A stretch of 64,000 nt of DNA from an uncultured Oscillospiraceae bacterium (GTDB lineage: Bacteria; Bacillota; Clostridia; Oscillospirales; Acutalibacteraceae): NCBI GenBank assembly GCA_902492455.1, contig CABULH010000007.1:102751-166750 (forward strand), in the 5' to 3' direction. The position numbers were made by a program, and so were the translations under genes. Numbering within the stretch: the stretch's first letter is position 1; each line of letters opens with the position of its first letter. Below, piece after piece: positions 26,310 to 34,442 of this stretch. Under the pieces are notes generated by a model. The model made no database searches and had not been told where the DNA came from. It saw nothing but the letters and a program-made list of their open reading frames with translations.

Positions 26310-27833
26310 TCAGCATAACGGCACCAGCAGCATGGCGTCATCCGGCAGCACATCCGATTGCAGGCCGTTCTCTTCCATAACCGCTTCGACCGAGGTATGG
26401 CAGTTTTTCGCGATCTCCCACAGGGACTCGCCGCCATTGGCAAAGTAAATCTTCAGCGCCGCTTTCTCCTCAGGGAAACCGGCGTTTTCATCCGCGGTGA
26501 CCGCAGTGACCGCTTGGCAGCCGTCCTGCATATAACAGCAGCGGGAAACTCCCAGCTCCAGCCGGATTTCCACCTTGCCGCCCACCAGGGAATATTCCAC
26601 ATCCAGCACTTGAATCAGCGCGGTCATATCGCTGCACGCTTCATCAAAATCCAGTGTAAAATTGCCCGGTCGTTCATAATAAGCGATCACTCCGCCGCTG
26701 TCCTTGGCGAGCATGCAAATCAGCAGGCGGCCTTCTATGTAGCTTTTACCGTCCACACACCGCTGGGCCGCCGGCGAAGCTTCGCACCAGATATCCACGA
26801 TCTCAGAAACACCCTCCGGCGGAAGCTCCAGAGATTCTTTCACCACGGCGGTATCCCGATGAATGGCGGTGAGATAAGAGGTATCCAGCCGTTTGGAATC
26901 CAGCTTCAGTGGACAATAGGCGGAATAGGCGTCGGTTACTACCTCAGCCGCGCCGGTGCGGTAGCACTGAACGGTAGCGAGAAGCTTGACATTGATGGAT
27001 AAAAGGCAGCTTTCGCCGTTTTGATTGGTATTGATCTGTACGTCGCAGGATAGAACATCCAGACCTACGTCGCACTGCCACTCGTCATTAAGACCGTCAA
27101 CGTCGATGATCTGGCTAAAGGGAATCTCATGCTGTACCTGATCCATCACCCCAGCCACCGTATCGCAGACATAGAGGTTTTTTAGCAGCAGCTCGCCTTT
27201 CAGGATGATCTTATTGGCCAGCAGCTTACACTCGGTAGCGTGAGGCACCACGTCGGTACGCACCAGCACCTCCGCCGGGGCCTTTCCCGCGCCTAGTTCC
27301 AATACCTCACTGATGGTAAAGGGCTTCTCCGCCGAAGAGGCCGGAACCGTGAAGGATACCGTCTGCCGGCGGGTGTAAACCTTATCCCCTTTTATGCCGG
27401 ATACCACCTCGCTGCCTCCCTCTGCCGTGATCTTCAGCTTGACAGTGAAGGCGCCATGGACATCCAGTCTCCTGGGGCTGGTGGCACGACAATTGACATA
27501 ATCGGTTTTGGCCGTCACCTGAATGCAGGCACCGACGCTGACGTTTTTCACCGCAAATGTACTGGTGAATGGCTGGCTAAACTCACAGCAGCGCACACAT
27601 TTGCGCCCCTCGTCCAAGTACATCACCTTGATTAAAGCCACGCCGTCCACGATCAGACGATCTCCGCTGAGCTGCTTGGACTGCACAACGGGTTTTAGGG
27701 TACACTTGAGCACCGCTGCGATATCCGGACAATAATCCGGCAACACGAAATCGCAGTCGACCGGGCGCTCGTCGAAGTCGTCAAACAAGGTCTCGCAGAC
27801 GGCAATGCCCTTGTTCATCACCTTTAAGTCCAT
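26310..27833 (-). CDS. sipL: SipL-like coat protein: SPOCS (DUF3794) plus LysM
   Basis: About 507 residues. The N-terminus has DCDFVLPDYCPDIAAVLK, typical of this family, followed by SPOCS/DUF3794 repeats (about 20-440) and a C-terminal LysM domain (IYFANGGESLWEIAKNCHTS, about 455-500). This is the layout of SipL of Clostridioides difficile, which binds SpoIVA through its LysM domain. Here it lies 15 bases upstream of spoIVA in one operon. AAGGAGAG precedes the ATG at 27833. Confidence 0.88.
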   Translation of the reverse strand: MDLKVMNKGIAVCETLFDDFDERPVDCDFVLPDYCPDIAAVLKCTLKPVVQSKQLSGDRLIVDGVALIKVMYLDEGRKCVRCCEFSQPFTSTFAVKNVSVGACIQVTAKTDYVNCRATSPRRLDVHGAFTVKLKITAEGGSEVVSGIKGDKVYTRRQTVSFTVPASSAEKPFTISEVLELGAGKAPAEVLVRTDVVPHATECKLLANKIILKGELLLKNLYVCDTVAGVMDQVQHEIPFSQIIDVDGLNDEWQCDVGLDVLSCDVQINTNQNGESCLLSINVKLLATVQCYRTGAAEVVTDAYSAYCPLKLDSKRLDTSYLTAIHRDTAVVKESLELPPEGVSEIVDIWCEASPAAQRCVDGKSYIEGRLLICMLAKDSGGVIAYYERPGNFTLDFDEACSDMTALIQVLDVEYSLVGGKVEIRLELGVSRCCYMQDGCQAVTAVTADENAGFPEEKAALKIYFANGGESLWEIAKNCHTSVEAVMEENGLQSDVLPDDAMLLVPLC

Positions 27834-27923
27834 GAAATACACCTCTCCTTATTTGCTGTTTGCGCAATTATCTATCACAATATATTCGACCTGTCCGCAA
27901 AGTATGCGTGGGCATACAAAAAA

Positions 27924-28031
27924 TCAAGCAAGACAGCAAAGAAAAAGAACAGCATCTAAATAAAACCGGCGCTGTCCTTTTTCTTTGCTGTCTGTTTCTA
28001 ATGATTCATAATAGCCGTTCATCCTTCTCAC
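27924..28031 (-). CDS. Possible 35-residue small ORF upstream of sipL
   Basis: A GTG at 28031 has GGAGGTG seven bases upstream, an excellent site, and opens a 35-codon frame ending FYLDAVLFLCCLA. The frame overlaps a 23-bp near-perfect inverted repeat (27931-27993), which may instead be a terminator of a short minus-strand RNA. A segment just upstream (28050-28072) is GC-rich and looks structured. Coding status is doubtful. Confidence 0.25.
   Translation of the reverse strand: MRRMNGYYESLETDSKEKGQRRFYLDAVLFLCCLA
27931..27993 (-). terminator. Long inverted repeat with minus-strand T-run
   Basis: Arms AGACAGCAAAGAAAAAG and its exact complement, extended inward by ACAGC / GCTGT after one mismatch. 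A TTTTTT run lies a few bases beyond on the minus strand, so a short minus-strand transcript from the 28.0-28.3 kb gap may end here. Confidence 0.5.
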
Positions 28032-28282
28032 TTGTCTTCACCTCCACCCACCGAGAGTCGCCTGCCCTTCGGCAATTGACAAATTAGCGGCAGCGAGAGA
28101 AAAAAGGCACGGCTGCTTCGTGTAAATCTCGATATTACATGATCATAACCGCCATTAGGATTCACCGGCAAAGAAGACAATATCCCATTAGCTTACCGAA
28201 ATAAGCTGCTGCTTCCCGCCTGGGCTTATCAGCTTGACCTGAAACGAATAGCCATTCATTTTGTCGAATAAACGGTATAGGG

Positions 28283-28310
28283 TTGACCGATGAGAAAAGC
28301 ACGATATAAT
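28283..28310 (+). promoter_or_regulatory. Promoter of DUF368 gene
   Basis: TTGACC, 16-bp spacer, TATAAT, about 45 bases before the start codon. Confidence 0.7.
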
Positions 28311-28354
28311 AGGCTTATGTCGAACAATAAATTTACGCAAAGAGAGGATAGGCA

Positions 28355-29209
28355 ATGGAAAAAAAGTCATCCGATAATCTGTCAATCTTACGCATCGTTT
28401 TTCGCGTGATACAAGGGGCCTTTATCGGGCTGGGAGCGGTTCTTCCTGGAATCTCCGGCGGTGTGCTGTGTGTGGTATTTGGTATCTATAAGCCGATTAT
28501 GGAACTGCTTTCTCATCCGATCAAGAACTTTAAAACCCATGTACCGAAGCTGCTTCCGGTCATTATCGGGCTGGGAATCGGATTTATGGGAATCGCCAAT
28601 CTGTTGTCTTTTTTCCTGGAGAAGTATCCTGCTCCATCGGTTTGCCTGTTTGTGGGACTGATCACCGGTATGATGCCTTCTCTTTTCCGGGAAGCGGGCG
28701 AACAAGGGAGAAGCAAAGGCTCCTATATTTCCTTGATCGTTGCCATGGTGGTGGTTTTTGCTCTGCTTCTCGGTCTGCAGTTTTCCTCCATTGAAATCGT
28801 ACCCAACTTTGTCTGGTATCTCTTCTGCGGCTTCTGCCTGGCGCTGAGCGTCATTGCTCCGGGTATGAGTTTTTCCACCCTTTTGATGCCGCTGGGGCTG
28901 TACACGCCTTTTGTGGACGGAATCGGCCATCTGGATATGGGTGTCTTGATTCCTGGCGGTCTGGGTGCTCTCATCACGGTCATCCTGCTGGCGAAAGCTG
29001 TCAACGCCTTGTTTGATCGGCACTATTCTCTGGCTTTTCACGCCATTATCGGCATTGTCATTGCAGCAACGGTAATGATTATCCCCTATCAGAGCTTTAC
29101 CGTTTCGATGAACCAAAGCATCGTCAATCTGGTGTGTCTGGCAGTGGGAATCATTGCCGCCCTTCTGCTGGACCGTTTCAACCGCAGCGTGACCAAACCG
29201 GAAGATTGA
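28355..29209 (+). CDS. DUF368 / PopT-type undecaprenyl phosphate transporter
   Basis: A 284-residue polytopic membrane protein with eight or more hydrophobic segments. Family motifs are IGLGAVLPGISGGVLCVVFG near the N-terminus and ALSVIAPGMSFSTLLMPLG (about 166-184), a repeated PG-S motif marking the inverted repeat of DUF368. Members (PopT) are implicated in returning undecaprenyl phosphate across the membrane for wall synthesis. GAGAGGAT precedes the ATG. It is monocistronic with its own promoter and terminator. Confidence 0.9.
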   Translation: MEKKSSDNLSILRIVFRVIQGAFIGLGAVLPGISGGVLCVVFGIYKPIMELLSHPIKNFKTHVPKLLPVIIGLGIGFMGIANLLSFFLEKYPAPSVCLFVGLITGMMPSLFREAGEQGRSKGSYISLIVAMVVVFALLLGLQFSSIEIVPNFVWYLFCGFCLALSVIAPGMSFSTLLMPLGLYTPFVDGIGHLDMGVLIPGGLGALITVILLAKAVNALFDRHYSLAFHAIIGIVIAATVMIIPYQSFTVSMNQSIVNLVCLAVGIIAALLLDRFNRSVTKPED

Positions 29210-29220
29210 ACATAAAGAAC

Positions 29221-29256
29221 AAAAAAGAGGGAAGGCAAATGCCTTCCCTCTTTTTT
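29221..29256. terminator. Terminator of DUF368 gene
   Basis: Perfect stem AAAAAAGAGGGAAGGCA / TGCCTTCCCTCTTTTTT. Confidence 0.9.
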
Positions 29257-29261
29257 GTATA

Positions 29262-29405
29262 TTTATAATAGCAGGTTTGAACAGGGCGGTCCGCTTCCCA
29301 TCACCAGTTTTTCATTTGGATTATGCGTCGGACTCCACATATTGGACAAACCTCTCTGCAGCATACCCACACTGCCAATACGCCTGTTCCCGTCCAACTA
29401 TAATA
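29262..29405. other. Non-coding interval with long-range complementarity
   Basis: No gene. GAACAGGGCG (29280-29289) can pair with CGCCTGTTC (29382-29390), and GCAGGTTTG (29271-29279) can alternatively pair with CAAACCT and CTGC near 29349-29362. A TATAAT at 29264-29269 on the plus strand and one facing the other way near 29397 flank it. This may be a small RNA; no known class is recognised. Confidence 0.3.
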
Positions 29406-29407
29406 TT

Positions 29408-30085
29408 TCACCCAAGACGGGGAAACAGCTTTTGGATAATCTTTTCACTCAGCGGAAGGAAAAACTGCACCACAGGTCCGGTCAGCAATGCTGCCACGAC
29501 CGTTCCGATGCCGACCGTTCCGCCGAGGAAAAAACCGACAGCTACAAAAAACACATCACAGCCGATTCGCACCCAACGAAACGCGATTCGTCTGTGCTGA
29601 TTGATCTTATCGCTGAAAATCATCGCGATCAGGTCGTTGGGCCCTGTTCCGGAGTTGCTTTTGATGATAATAGACATGCCGAACCCCAGAATCACACAGC
29701 CGGCCAGCATCAAAATGACCCGCAGCGCCGGCGAAGATAATGTGCTGATAAAACCGCCGAATACCCACAGAAAAAAATCGATGATCCAGCCGCCGCAAAA
29801 TGCACAAACAACCGTGCCGGGCTTAACATAGCCTTTGGTGGTAAGCAGCATCACTGCCATCAGCAAAACCAGCATCGCCACATGGCAGGTCCCAATAGAC
29901 AGTCCCGTGCGGCGGGAAATTCCCTGTATCAGCACAGTAAACGTATCCGCGCCCATTTCAGAGAGCAGAAAAAGCGTAACTCCCAGATGTGCAATTGTCA
30001 GTCCTGCCAGCAGGACGAGTAGCCCCTGTGCCCAGTCTTTCCATGTGCGGGACGATGTATCTTTTGAAAATTCCTGATCCGGCAC
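29408..30085 (-). CDS. YczE/YyaS/YitT-family membrane protein
   Basis: A 225-residue protein with five membrane segments. Family features include GTCHVAMLVLLMAVML and KSNSGTGPNDLIAM (about 142-155). Bacillus YczE affects surfactin production; the function of relatives is unknown. The start is a GTG with AAAGGAG seven bases upstream. It lies 20 bases after queA on the same strand, so it is likely in the same operon. Confidence 0.85.
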   Translation of the reverse strand: MPDQEFSKDTSSRTWKDWAQGLLVLLAGLTIAHLGVTLFLLSEMGADTFTVLIQGISRRTGLSIGTCHVAMLVLLMAVMLLTTKGYVKPGTVVCAFCGGWIIDFFLWVFGGFISTLSSPALRVILMLAGCVILGFGMSIIIKSNSGTGPNDLIAMIFSDKINQHRRIAFRWVRIGCDVFFVAVGFFLGGTVGIGTVVAALLTGPVVQFFLPLSEKIIQKLFPRLG

Positions 30086-30104
30086 TGCTCTTCTCCTTTC
30101 GTGC

Positions 30105-31130
30105 TTATAAAATCAGCATGGCATCTCCAAAACTATAAAATCGATAACTCTCTTTCACCGCGTAACGGTACGCGGCCATAGTATGTTCATAACCTGCAAA
30201 GGCACTGACCAGCATAATCAGCGTGCTTTCAGGCAGATGAAAATTGGTGAGCAGGCCGTCCAGCAACTGAAAGCGGTAACCGGGATAGATGAAAATGCTG
30301 GTCCAGCCCTCGGCGGGTTTTACCAGCCCATCGGTCAAACCGACGCTTTCCAGCGTGCGGCAGCTGGTGGTTCCCACAGCGATTACCCGTCCGCCGGAAG
30401 CACGGGTTCGATTGATAAGATCCGCCGTTTCCTGAGACAACTCATAATGCTCTGCGTGCATCTTATGATATGTAATGTCATCAACCTTTACGGGCCGGAA
30501 TGTACCCAACCCTACATGCAGGGTAACAAAGCCGATCTCCACCCCCATCTGCCGAATCAGATTCAGTAATGCAGGGGTAAAATGCAGTCCCGCCGTAGGC
30601 GCGGCGGCGGAGCCAAGCTCCTTGGAATACACAGTCTGATAGCGTTCCTTATCCTGTAGTTCATGAGTGATATAATGCGGCAGAGGCATCTGGCCGATTT
30701 GCTCCAAGATATGATAAAAATTTCCCTGATAGCGGAAATGCACCTTGCGGTTTCCCTCATCCAAAATCTCCTCAACGTCGGCCTCCAGCAAACCGCCGCC
30801 GAATATCAGGGTATCCCCCGGCCTAGCCTTCTTTCCAGGACCGGCGAGAACCTCCCATGTATTTGTCCCCAAAGGCTTAAGAAGCAGCAGTTCCACCGCG
30901 GCGCCGGAGCCTTTGCGGCTGCCGTACAGCCGAGCAGGCAGCACCCGGCTGTCGTTGAGAATCAGGCAGTCTCCCGGTTTCAGGAAGGAGGGCAAATCAT
31001 AAAAATGCTTGTTCGTCAGAGCGCCGCTCTGACGCTCCATCACCAGCATCCGAGAATGATCCCGTGGCTCAATCGGTTCCTGGGCGATCCGCTCCGGAGG
31101 AAGCTCAAAATAAAAATCGCTTTTATTCAT
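30105..31130 (-). CDS. queA: tRNA preQ1(34) S-adenosylmethionine ribosyltransferase-isomerase
   Basis: A 341-residue QueA that adds the epoxycyclopentane part of queuosine to tRNA using the ribosyl group of SAM. The N-terminus FYFELPPERIAQEPIEPRDH and later AAPTAGLHFTPALL and HVGLGTFRPVKVDD are diagnostic. No tgt or preQ1 riboswitch is seen in the window. It is divergent from the lysine-riboswitch operon. Confidence 0.95.
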   Translation of the reverse strand: MNKSDFYFELPPERIAQEPIEPRDHSRMLVMERQSGALTNKHFYDLPSFLKPGDCLILNDSRVLPARLYGSRKGSGAAVELLLLKPLGTNTWEVLAGPGKKARPGDTLIFGGGLLEADVEEILDEGNRKVHFRYQGNFYHILEQIGQMPLPHYITHELQDKERYQTVYSKELGSAAAPTAGLHFTPALLNLIRQMGVEIGFVTLHVGLGTFRPVKVDDITYHKMHAEHYELSQETADLINRTRASGGRVIAVGTTSCRTLESVGLTDGLVKPAEGWTSIFIYPGYRFQLLDGLLTNFHLPESTLIMLVSAFAGYEHTMAAYRYAVKESYRFYSFGDAMLIL

Positions 31131-31200
31131 AATAAATCCCCGTCTTTCCGCGGACAGTTTCGCCCTGCTGACGAATCTGCCGTCTTTATACCAATTTTAT

Positions 31201-31229
31201 TTGACAATAGAGACGCCTAATGCTACAAT
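31201..31229 (+). promoter_or_regulatory. Promoter of the lysine riboswitch operon
   Basis: TTGACA, 17-bp spacer, TACAAT, about 30 bases before the aptamer. Confidence 0.8.
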
Positions 31230-31257
31230 GATGGCAAGCAAATGTCAAGTGAATATA

Positions 31258-31427
31258 ATGAATAGAGGCGCGTTGGGCAATCAGTAGGCTGCGGGAGATA
31301 CCGGATCGATGACCGCAGCGGAAAGGGGCCGACGCCGAAGGGGATTGACCGCCGGACGGGAAATGCCCTGGCTTCACAGTGAAAAACTGTGTGGCTGTCA
31401 TCATACATATGATGGAGCGCTATTCCG
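31258..31427 (+). ncRNA. Lysine riboswitch (L box)
   Basis: Conserved blocks in order: AGAGGCGCG, CAGTAGGCTGCGGG, GGAAAGGGGCCGACGCCGAAG (split for reading: GGAAAGGGG then CCGACGCCGAAGGGG), GAAATGCCCTGGCTTCACAG, CTGTGTGGCTGTCATC and GGAGCGCTATTC. These are the five-helix junction elements of the L box. It controls asd-dapA-dapB by premature termination at high lysine, as in other Firmicutes. Confidence 0.96.
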
Positions 31428-31483
31428 CTGACGGCAGGCTAGGCCTGTCCCAACGCCAATAGATCTATTATATGTCGATGACA

Positions 31484-31507
31484 GCCGGTTTTCAACCGGT
31501 TTTTTTA
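31484..31507 (+). terminator. Lysine riboswitch terminator
   Basis: Stem CCGGTT / AACCGG with TTTTTTT, just after the aptamer and before asd. Confidence 0.85.
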
Positions 31508-31530
31508 TTGTCTGAAAGGAATGGATGAAA

Positions 31531-32607
31531 ATGAAAAAGTTCAACGTTGGAATTATCGGCTGTACCGGAATGGTGGGCCAGCGGTTTGCCCTTCTGCTGG
31601 AAAATCATCCTTGGTTTCAGGTTAAGCTGCTGGCGGCCAGTCCCCGTTCCGCCGGCAAAACCTATGAGGAAGCGGTGGGAATCCGCTGGTCCATGGAGAA
31701 GCCGATGCCCGCCGCCATGAAGGACATGGTAGTTCGGGATGCCTCTCACGTAGCGGAAATCGCCGGGGAAGTGGATTTTGTCTTTTGTGCGGTGGATATG
31801 CCCAAGGCGGAAATTAAAGCGCTGGAAGAAGCCTATGCCAAGGCGGAGTGCCCGGTGATCTCCAACAACAGCGCCAACCGCGGCACGCCGGATGTGCCTA
31901 TGATCATTCCGGAACTCAATCCGGAGCACGCTCAAGTCATTCCCTATCAGCGCGCCCGGCTGGGAACCAAACGCGGTTTTATTGCCGTCAAATCCAACTG
32001 CTCCCTACAAAGCTATGTTCCCGCCCTCTTCCCTCTGTCCAAGTGGGGAGTCAAACGGGCGTTGGTCTGCACCTATCAGGCCATCTCCGGCGCGGGAAAG
32101 ACCTTTGAATCCTGGCCGGAAATGGTCGATAACATGATCCCCTATATCGGCGGCGAGGAAGAAAAATCTGAGCAAGAGCCGCTGAAGATCTGGGGCAAGC
32201 TGGAAAACGGCGTTATCACCCCCGCCTCCTCTCCTGCCTTTACCGCTCAGTGCCTGCGGGTACCGGTAAGCAACGGTCATTTTGCCGCTGTTTTCTGTGA
32301 TTTTGAGAATAAGCCCTCTAAGGAAGAGATCATTGAAACCTGGACCAATTTCCGCGGCAGAGCTCAGGAACTGGAACTCCCCAGCGCCCCCAAGCAATTC
32401 CTTCATTATTTTGAAGAGGACAACATGCCTCAGACCAAGCTGCACCGTAGTCTGGAAGGCGGCATGGCGGTTTCTTTGGGCCGGCTGCGGGAGGATACCC
32501 AATATGATTACAAATTTGTCGGTCTTTCCCACAATACCCTGCGCGGCGCCGCCGGCGGTGCGGTCCTGATGGCGGAGCTGCTTTGTGCGGAAGGATACAT
32601 GGACTAA
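31531..32607 (+). CDS. asd: Aspartate-semialdehyde dehydrogenase
   Basis: About 358 residues. GIIGCTGMVGQRFALLL forms the NADP-binding turn and the catalytic cysteine lies in KSNCSLQSYVPAL (about 152-158). Overall features fit the archaeal/fungal-type Asd subfamily rather than the Escherichia coli type. It reduces aspartyl phosphate to the semialdehyde, the branch point to lysine, threonine and methionine. The ATG at 31531 is ten bases after GAAAGGA; an ATG at 31525 is too close. First gene of the lysine operon. Confidence 0.93.
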   Translation: MKKFNVGIIGCTGMVGQRFALLLENHPWFQVKLLAASPRSAGKTYEEAVGIRWSMEKPMPAAMKDMVVRDASHVAEIAGEVDFVFCAVDMPKAEIKALEEAYAKAECPVISNNSANRGTPDVPMIIPELNPEHAQVIPYQRARLGTKRGFIAVKSNCSLQSYVPALFPLSKWGVKRALVCTYQAISGAGKTFESWPEMVDNMIPYIGGEEEKSEQEPLKIWGKLENGVITPASSPAFTAQCLRVPVSNGHFAAVFCDFENKPSKEEIIETWTNFRGRAQELELPSAPKQFLHYFEEDNMPQTKLHRSLEGGMAVSLGRLREDTQYDYKFVGLSHNTLRGAAGGAVLMAELLCAEGYMD

Positions 32608-32656
32608 TGCAGTTAATTGAAACTCACTACCGCCGATTGAAAGGAAGGCTGTCAGA

Positions 32657-33544
32657 ATGAGTAAACAAACGATTTTTACCGGCGCAGGCGTCGCCATCGT
32701 CACCCCTATGCATGCGGACGGCAGCGTTAATTACAAGCGTTATCGTGAACTGATTGAATGGCAGATTGAAAACGGTACCGACGCTATTATCACCTGCGGC
32801 ACCACAGGGGAATCCTCCACCTTAAATCATGAGGAACATATCGCCGTCATGCGTACGGCCGTGGAACAGGCTGCGGGCCGGGTTCCTGTCATCTCCGGCA
32901 CCGGTTCCAACGATACCGGCTATTGTATTGAGCTCTCTTTGGAGGCGCAGAAGCTTGGGGCGGACGCTCTGCTGCTGGTCTCCCCTTACTACAACAAAAC
33001 CTCTCAGCGGGGACTGATCGCCCACTACACGGCTATTGCCGATGCGGTCGAACTGCCCATTATTCTCTATAACGTCCCCTCCCGCACCGGCGTGGATATC
33101 AAACCGGAAACCATCGCCAAGCTGGCGGAGCATCCCCGGATTGTGGCGGTAAAGGAGGCCAACGGCAATATCTCCGCTGCCGCTCAGGTGGCTGCGCTGT
33201 GCGACATTGACATCTATTCCGGCAACGACGATCAGATCGTGCCGCTGCTCTCCCTTGGCAGCAAGGGCGTGATCTCTGTTCTTTCCAACATCCTGCCGCA
33301 GCAGACGCACGATATCTGCGCCAAATGGTTTGCCGGCGATGCGGCTGGCAGCAGGGCGCTGCAGCTGAAATACCTGGAATTGGCCAACGCTCTCTTCAGC
33401 GATGTCAATCCCATTCCTGTCAAGGAAGCCATGAATCTCATGGGCATGGATGTGGGCGCCTGCCGTCTGCCGCTGCTGGATATGGACGAAGCTGGTCGGA
33501 GCAAGCTGGCCGCCGTACTGAAAAAGTACGGCCTGATGAAGTAA
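32657..33544 (+). CDS. dapA: 4-hydroxy-tetrahydrodipicolinate synthase
   Basis: A 295-residue TIM-barrel enzyme that condenses pyruvate with aspartate semialdehyde. TCGTTGESSTL (about 43-53), YNVPSRTGVD with the catalytic tyrosine (about 136) and the Schiff-base lysine in IVAVKEANG (about 165) are present. GAAAGGAAG lies upstream. Second gene of the lysine operon. Confidence 0.96.
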   Translation: MSKQTIFTGAGVAIVTPMHADGSVNYKRYRELIEWQIENGTDAIITCGTTGESSTLNHEEHIAVMRTAVEQAAGRVPVISGTGSNDTGYCIELSLEAQKLGADALLLVSPYYNKTSQRGLIAHYTAIADAVELPIILYNVPSRTGVDIKPETIAKLAEHPRIVAVKEANGNISAAAQVAALCDIDIYSGNDDQIVPLLSLGSKGVISVLSNILPQQTHDICAKWFAGDAAGSRALQLKYLELANALFSDVNPIPVKEAMNLMGMDVGACRLPLLDMDEAGRSKLAAVLKKYGLMK

Positions 33545-33590
33545 AACTCATACCGGACGGTGAAAGCATAAGGAAAGGAATGTTTCCCCT

Positions 33591-34352
33591 ATGATGCGAT
33601 TGATTCTCAGCGGATGTAACGGAAAGATGGGACGGGTTATCACCGCCTGTGTCGCCGAACGCTGTGACTGCGAAATTGTGGCCGGATTTGATATCAACAC
33701 CGAAAGCCACGCTGGTTTCCCTGTTTACGCCAATCCGGCCAACTGCAGCATTGAGGCGGATGCGATCATCGATTTTTCCCATCCCTCTGCCCTGAACGGC
33801 GTTCTTTCTTATTCCCGGGAACATCGGATTCCAGTGGTGATCGCTACCACCGGTCTGTCCCCCGATCAGATTCAAAAGGTGCGGGATGCCGCCGACAGCG
33901 TTCCGGTTTTCTGGAGCGCCAATATGTCTCTGGGAATCAGTCTTTTCATGGAACTGGCAAAAAAGGCCGCCTCCATCCTGGGCAATGATTTCGATGTGGA
34001 AATTCTGGAAATGCATCACAATCAAAAGGTGGATGCGCCTTCCGGCACTGCCCTGATGCTGGCCGATGCCGTATCGGAAGGATTGGATTATAAGCCTCAG
34101 TATGTCTTTGAGCGGCACTCTGTGCGTAAAAAGCGCGAAAAGGCAGAGATCGGTATTTCCGCTATTCGAGGCGGCACCATTGTTGGTGAGCACCAGGTAA
34201 TATTCGCCGGGCATGACGAAATCTTCACCATCTCTCATTCCGCCCGATCCAAAGAAATTTTTGCCGTCGGCGCTATTAACGCCGCTTTATTCCTGGCAAA
34301 ACAGCCTATCGGCTATTACACGATGGCGGATTTGGTGGCCCAAAGCGAATAA
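33591..34352 (+). CDS. dapB: 4-hydroxy-tetrahydrodipicolinate reductase
   Basis: A 253-residue NAD(P)H-dependent reductase. The N-terminal LSGCNGKMGRVI is the nucleotide-binding turn, VIATTGLS follows, and EMHHNQKVDAPSGTALML (about 141-158) holds the catalytic histidine and lysine. Either of two adjacent ATG codons could start it. Last gene of asd-dapA-dapB, ending at tandem hairpins. Later steps to diaminopimelate must be elsewhere. Confidence 0.96.
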   Translation: MMRLILSGCNGKMGRVITACVAERCDCEIVAGFDINTESHAGFPVYANPANCSIEADAIIDFSHPSALNGVLSYSREHRIPVVIATTGLSPDQIQKVRDAADSVPVFWSANMSLGISLFMELAKKAASILGNDFDVEILEMHHNQKVDAPSGTALMLADAVSEGLDYKPQYVFERHSVRKKREKAEIGISAIRGGTIVGEHQVIFAGHDEIFTISHSARSKEIFAVGAINAALFLAKQPIGYYTMADLVAQSE

Positions 34353-34356
34353 TGGA

Positions 34357-34390
34357 AAACACAGCTGCTTGCAACAAGCAGCTGTGTTTA
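34357..34390 (+). terminator. Terminator of asd-dapA-dapB
   Basis: Stem AACACAGCTGCTTG / CAAGCAGCTGTGTT followed by TAATTT. Confidence 0.8.
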
Positions 34391-34398
34391 ATTTGTAT

Positions 34399-34442
34399 AA
34401 AGAAGGCAGCAGCAAAACGATCGTTTTGCTGCTGCCTTCTTT
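34399..34442. terminator. 44-bp perfect palindrome, bidirectional terminator
   Basis: Bases 34399-34420 are the exact reverse complement of 34421-34442, with no spacer. It separates the convergent dap operon and glycosidase gene. Confidence 0.8.

Noticed and set aside
28050..28080. Glycine riboswitch call for the CCGAAGGGCA..CTCTC stretch
   Set aside because: Only fragments match; the rest of the aptamer and a second aptamer are absent, and no glycine gene follows.
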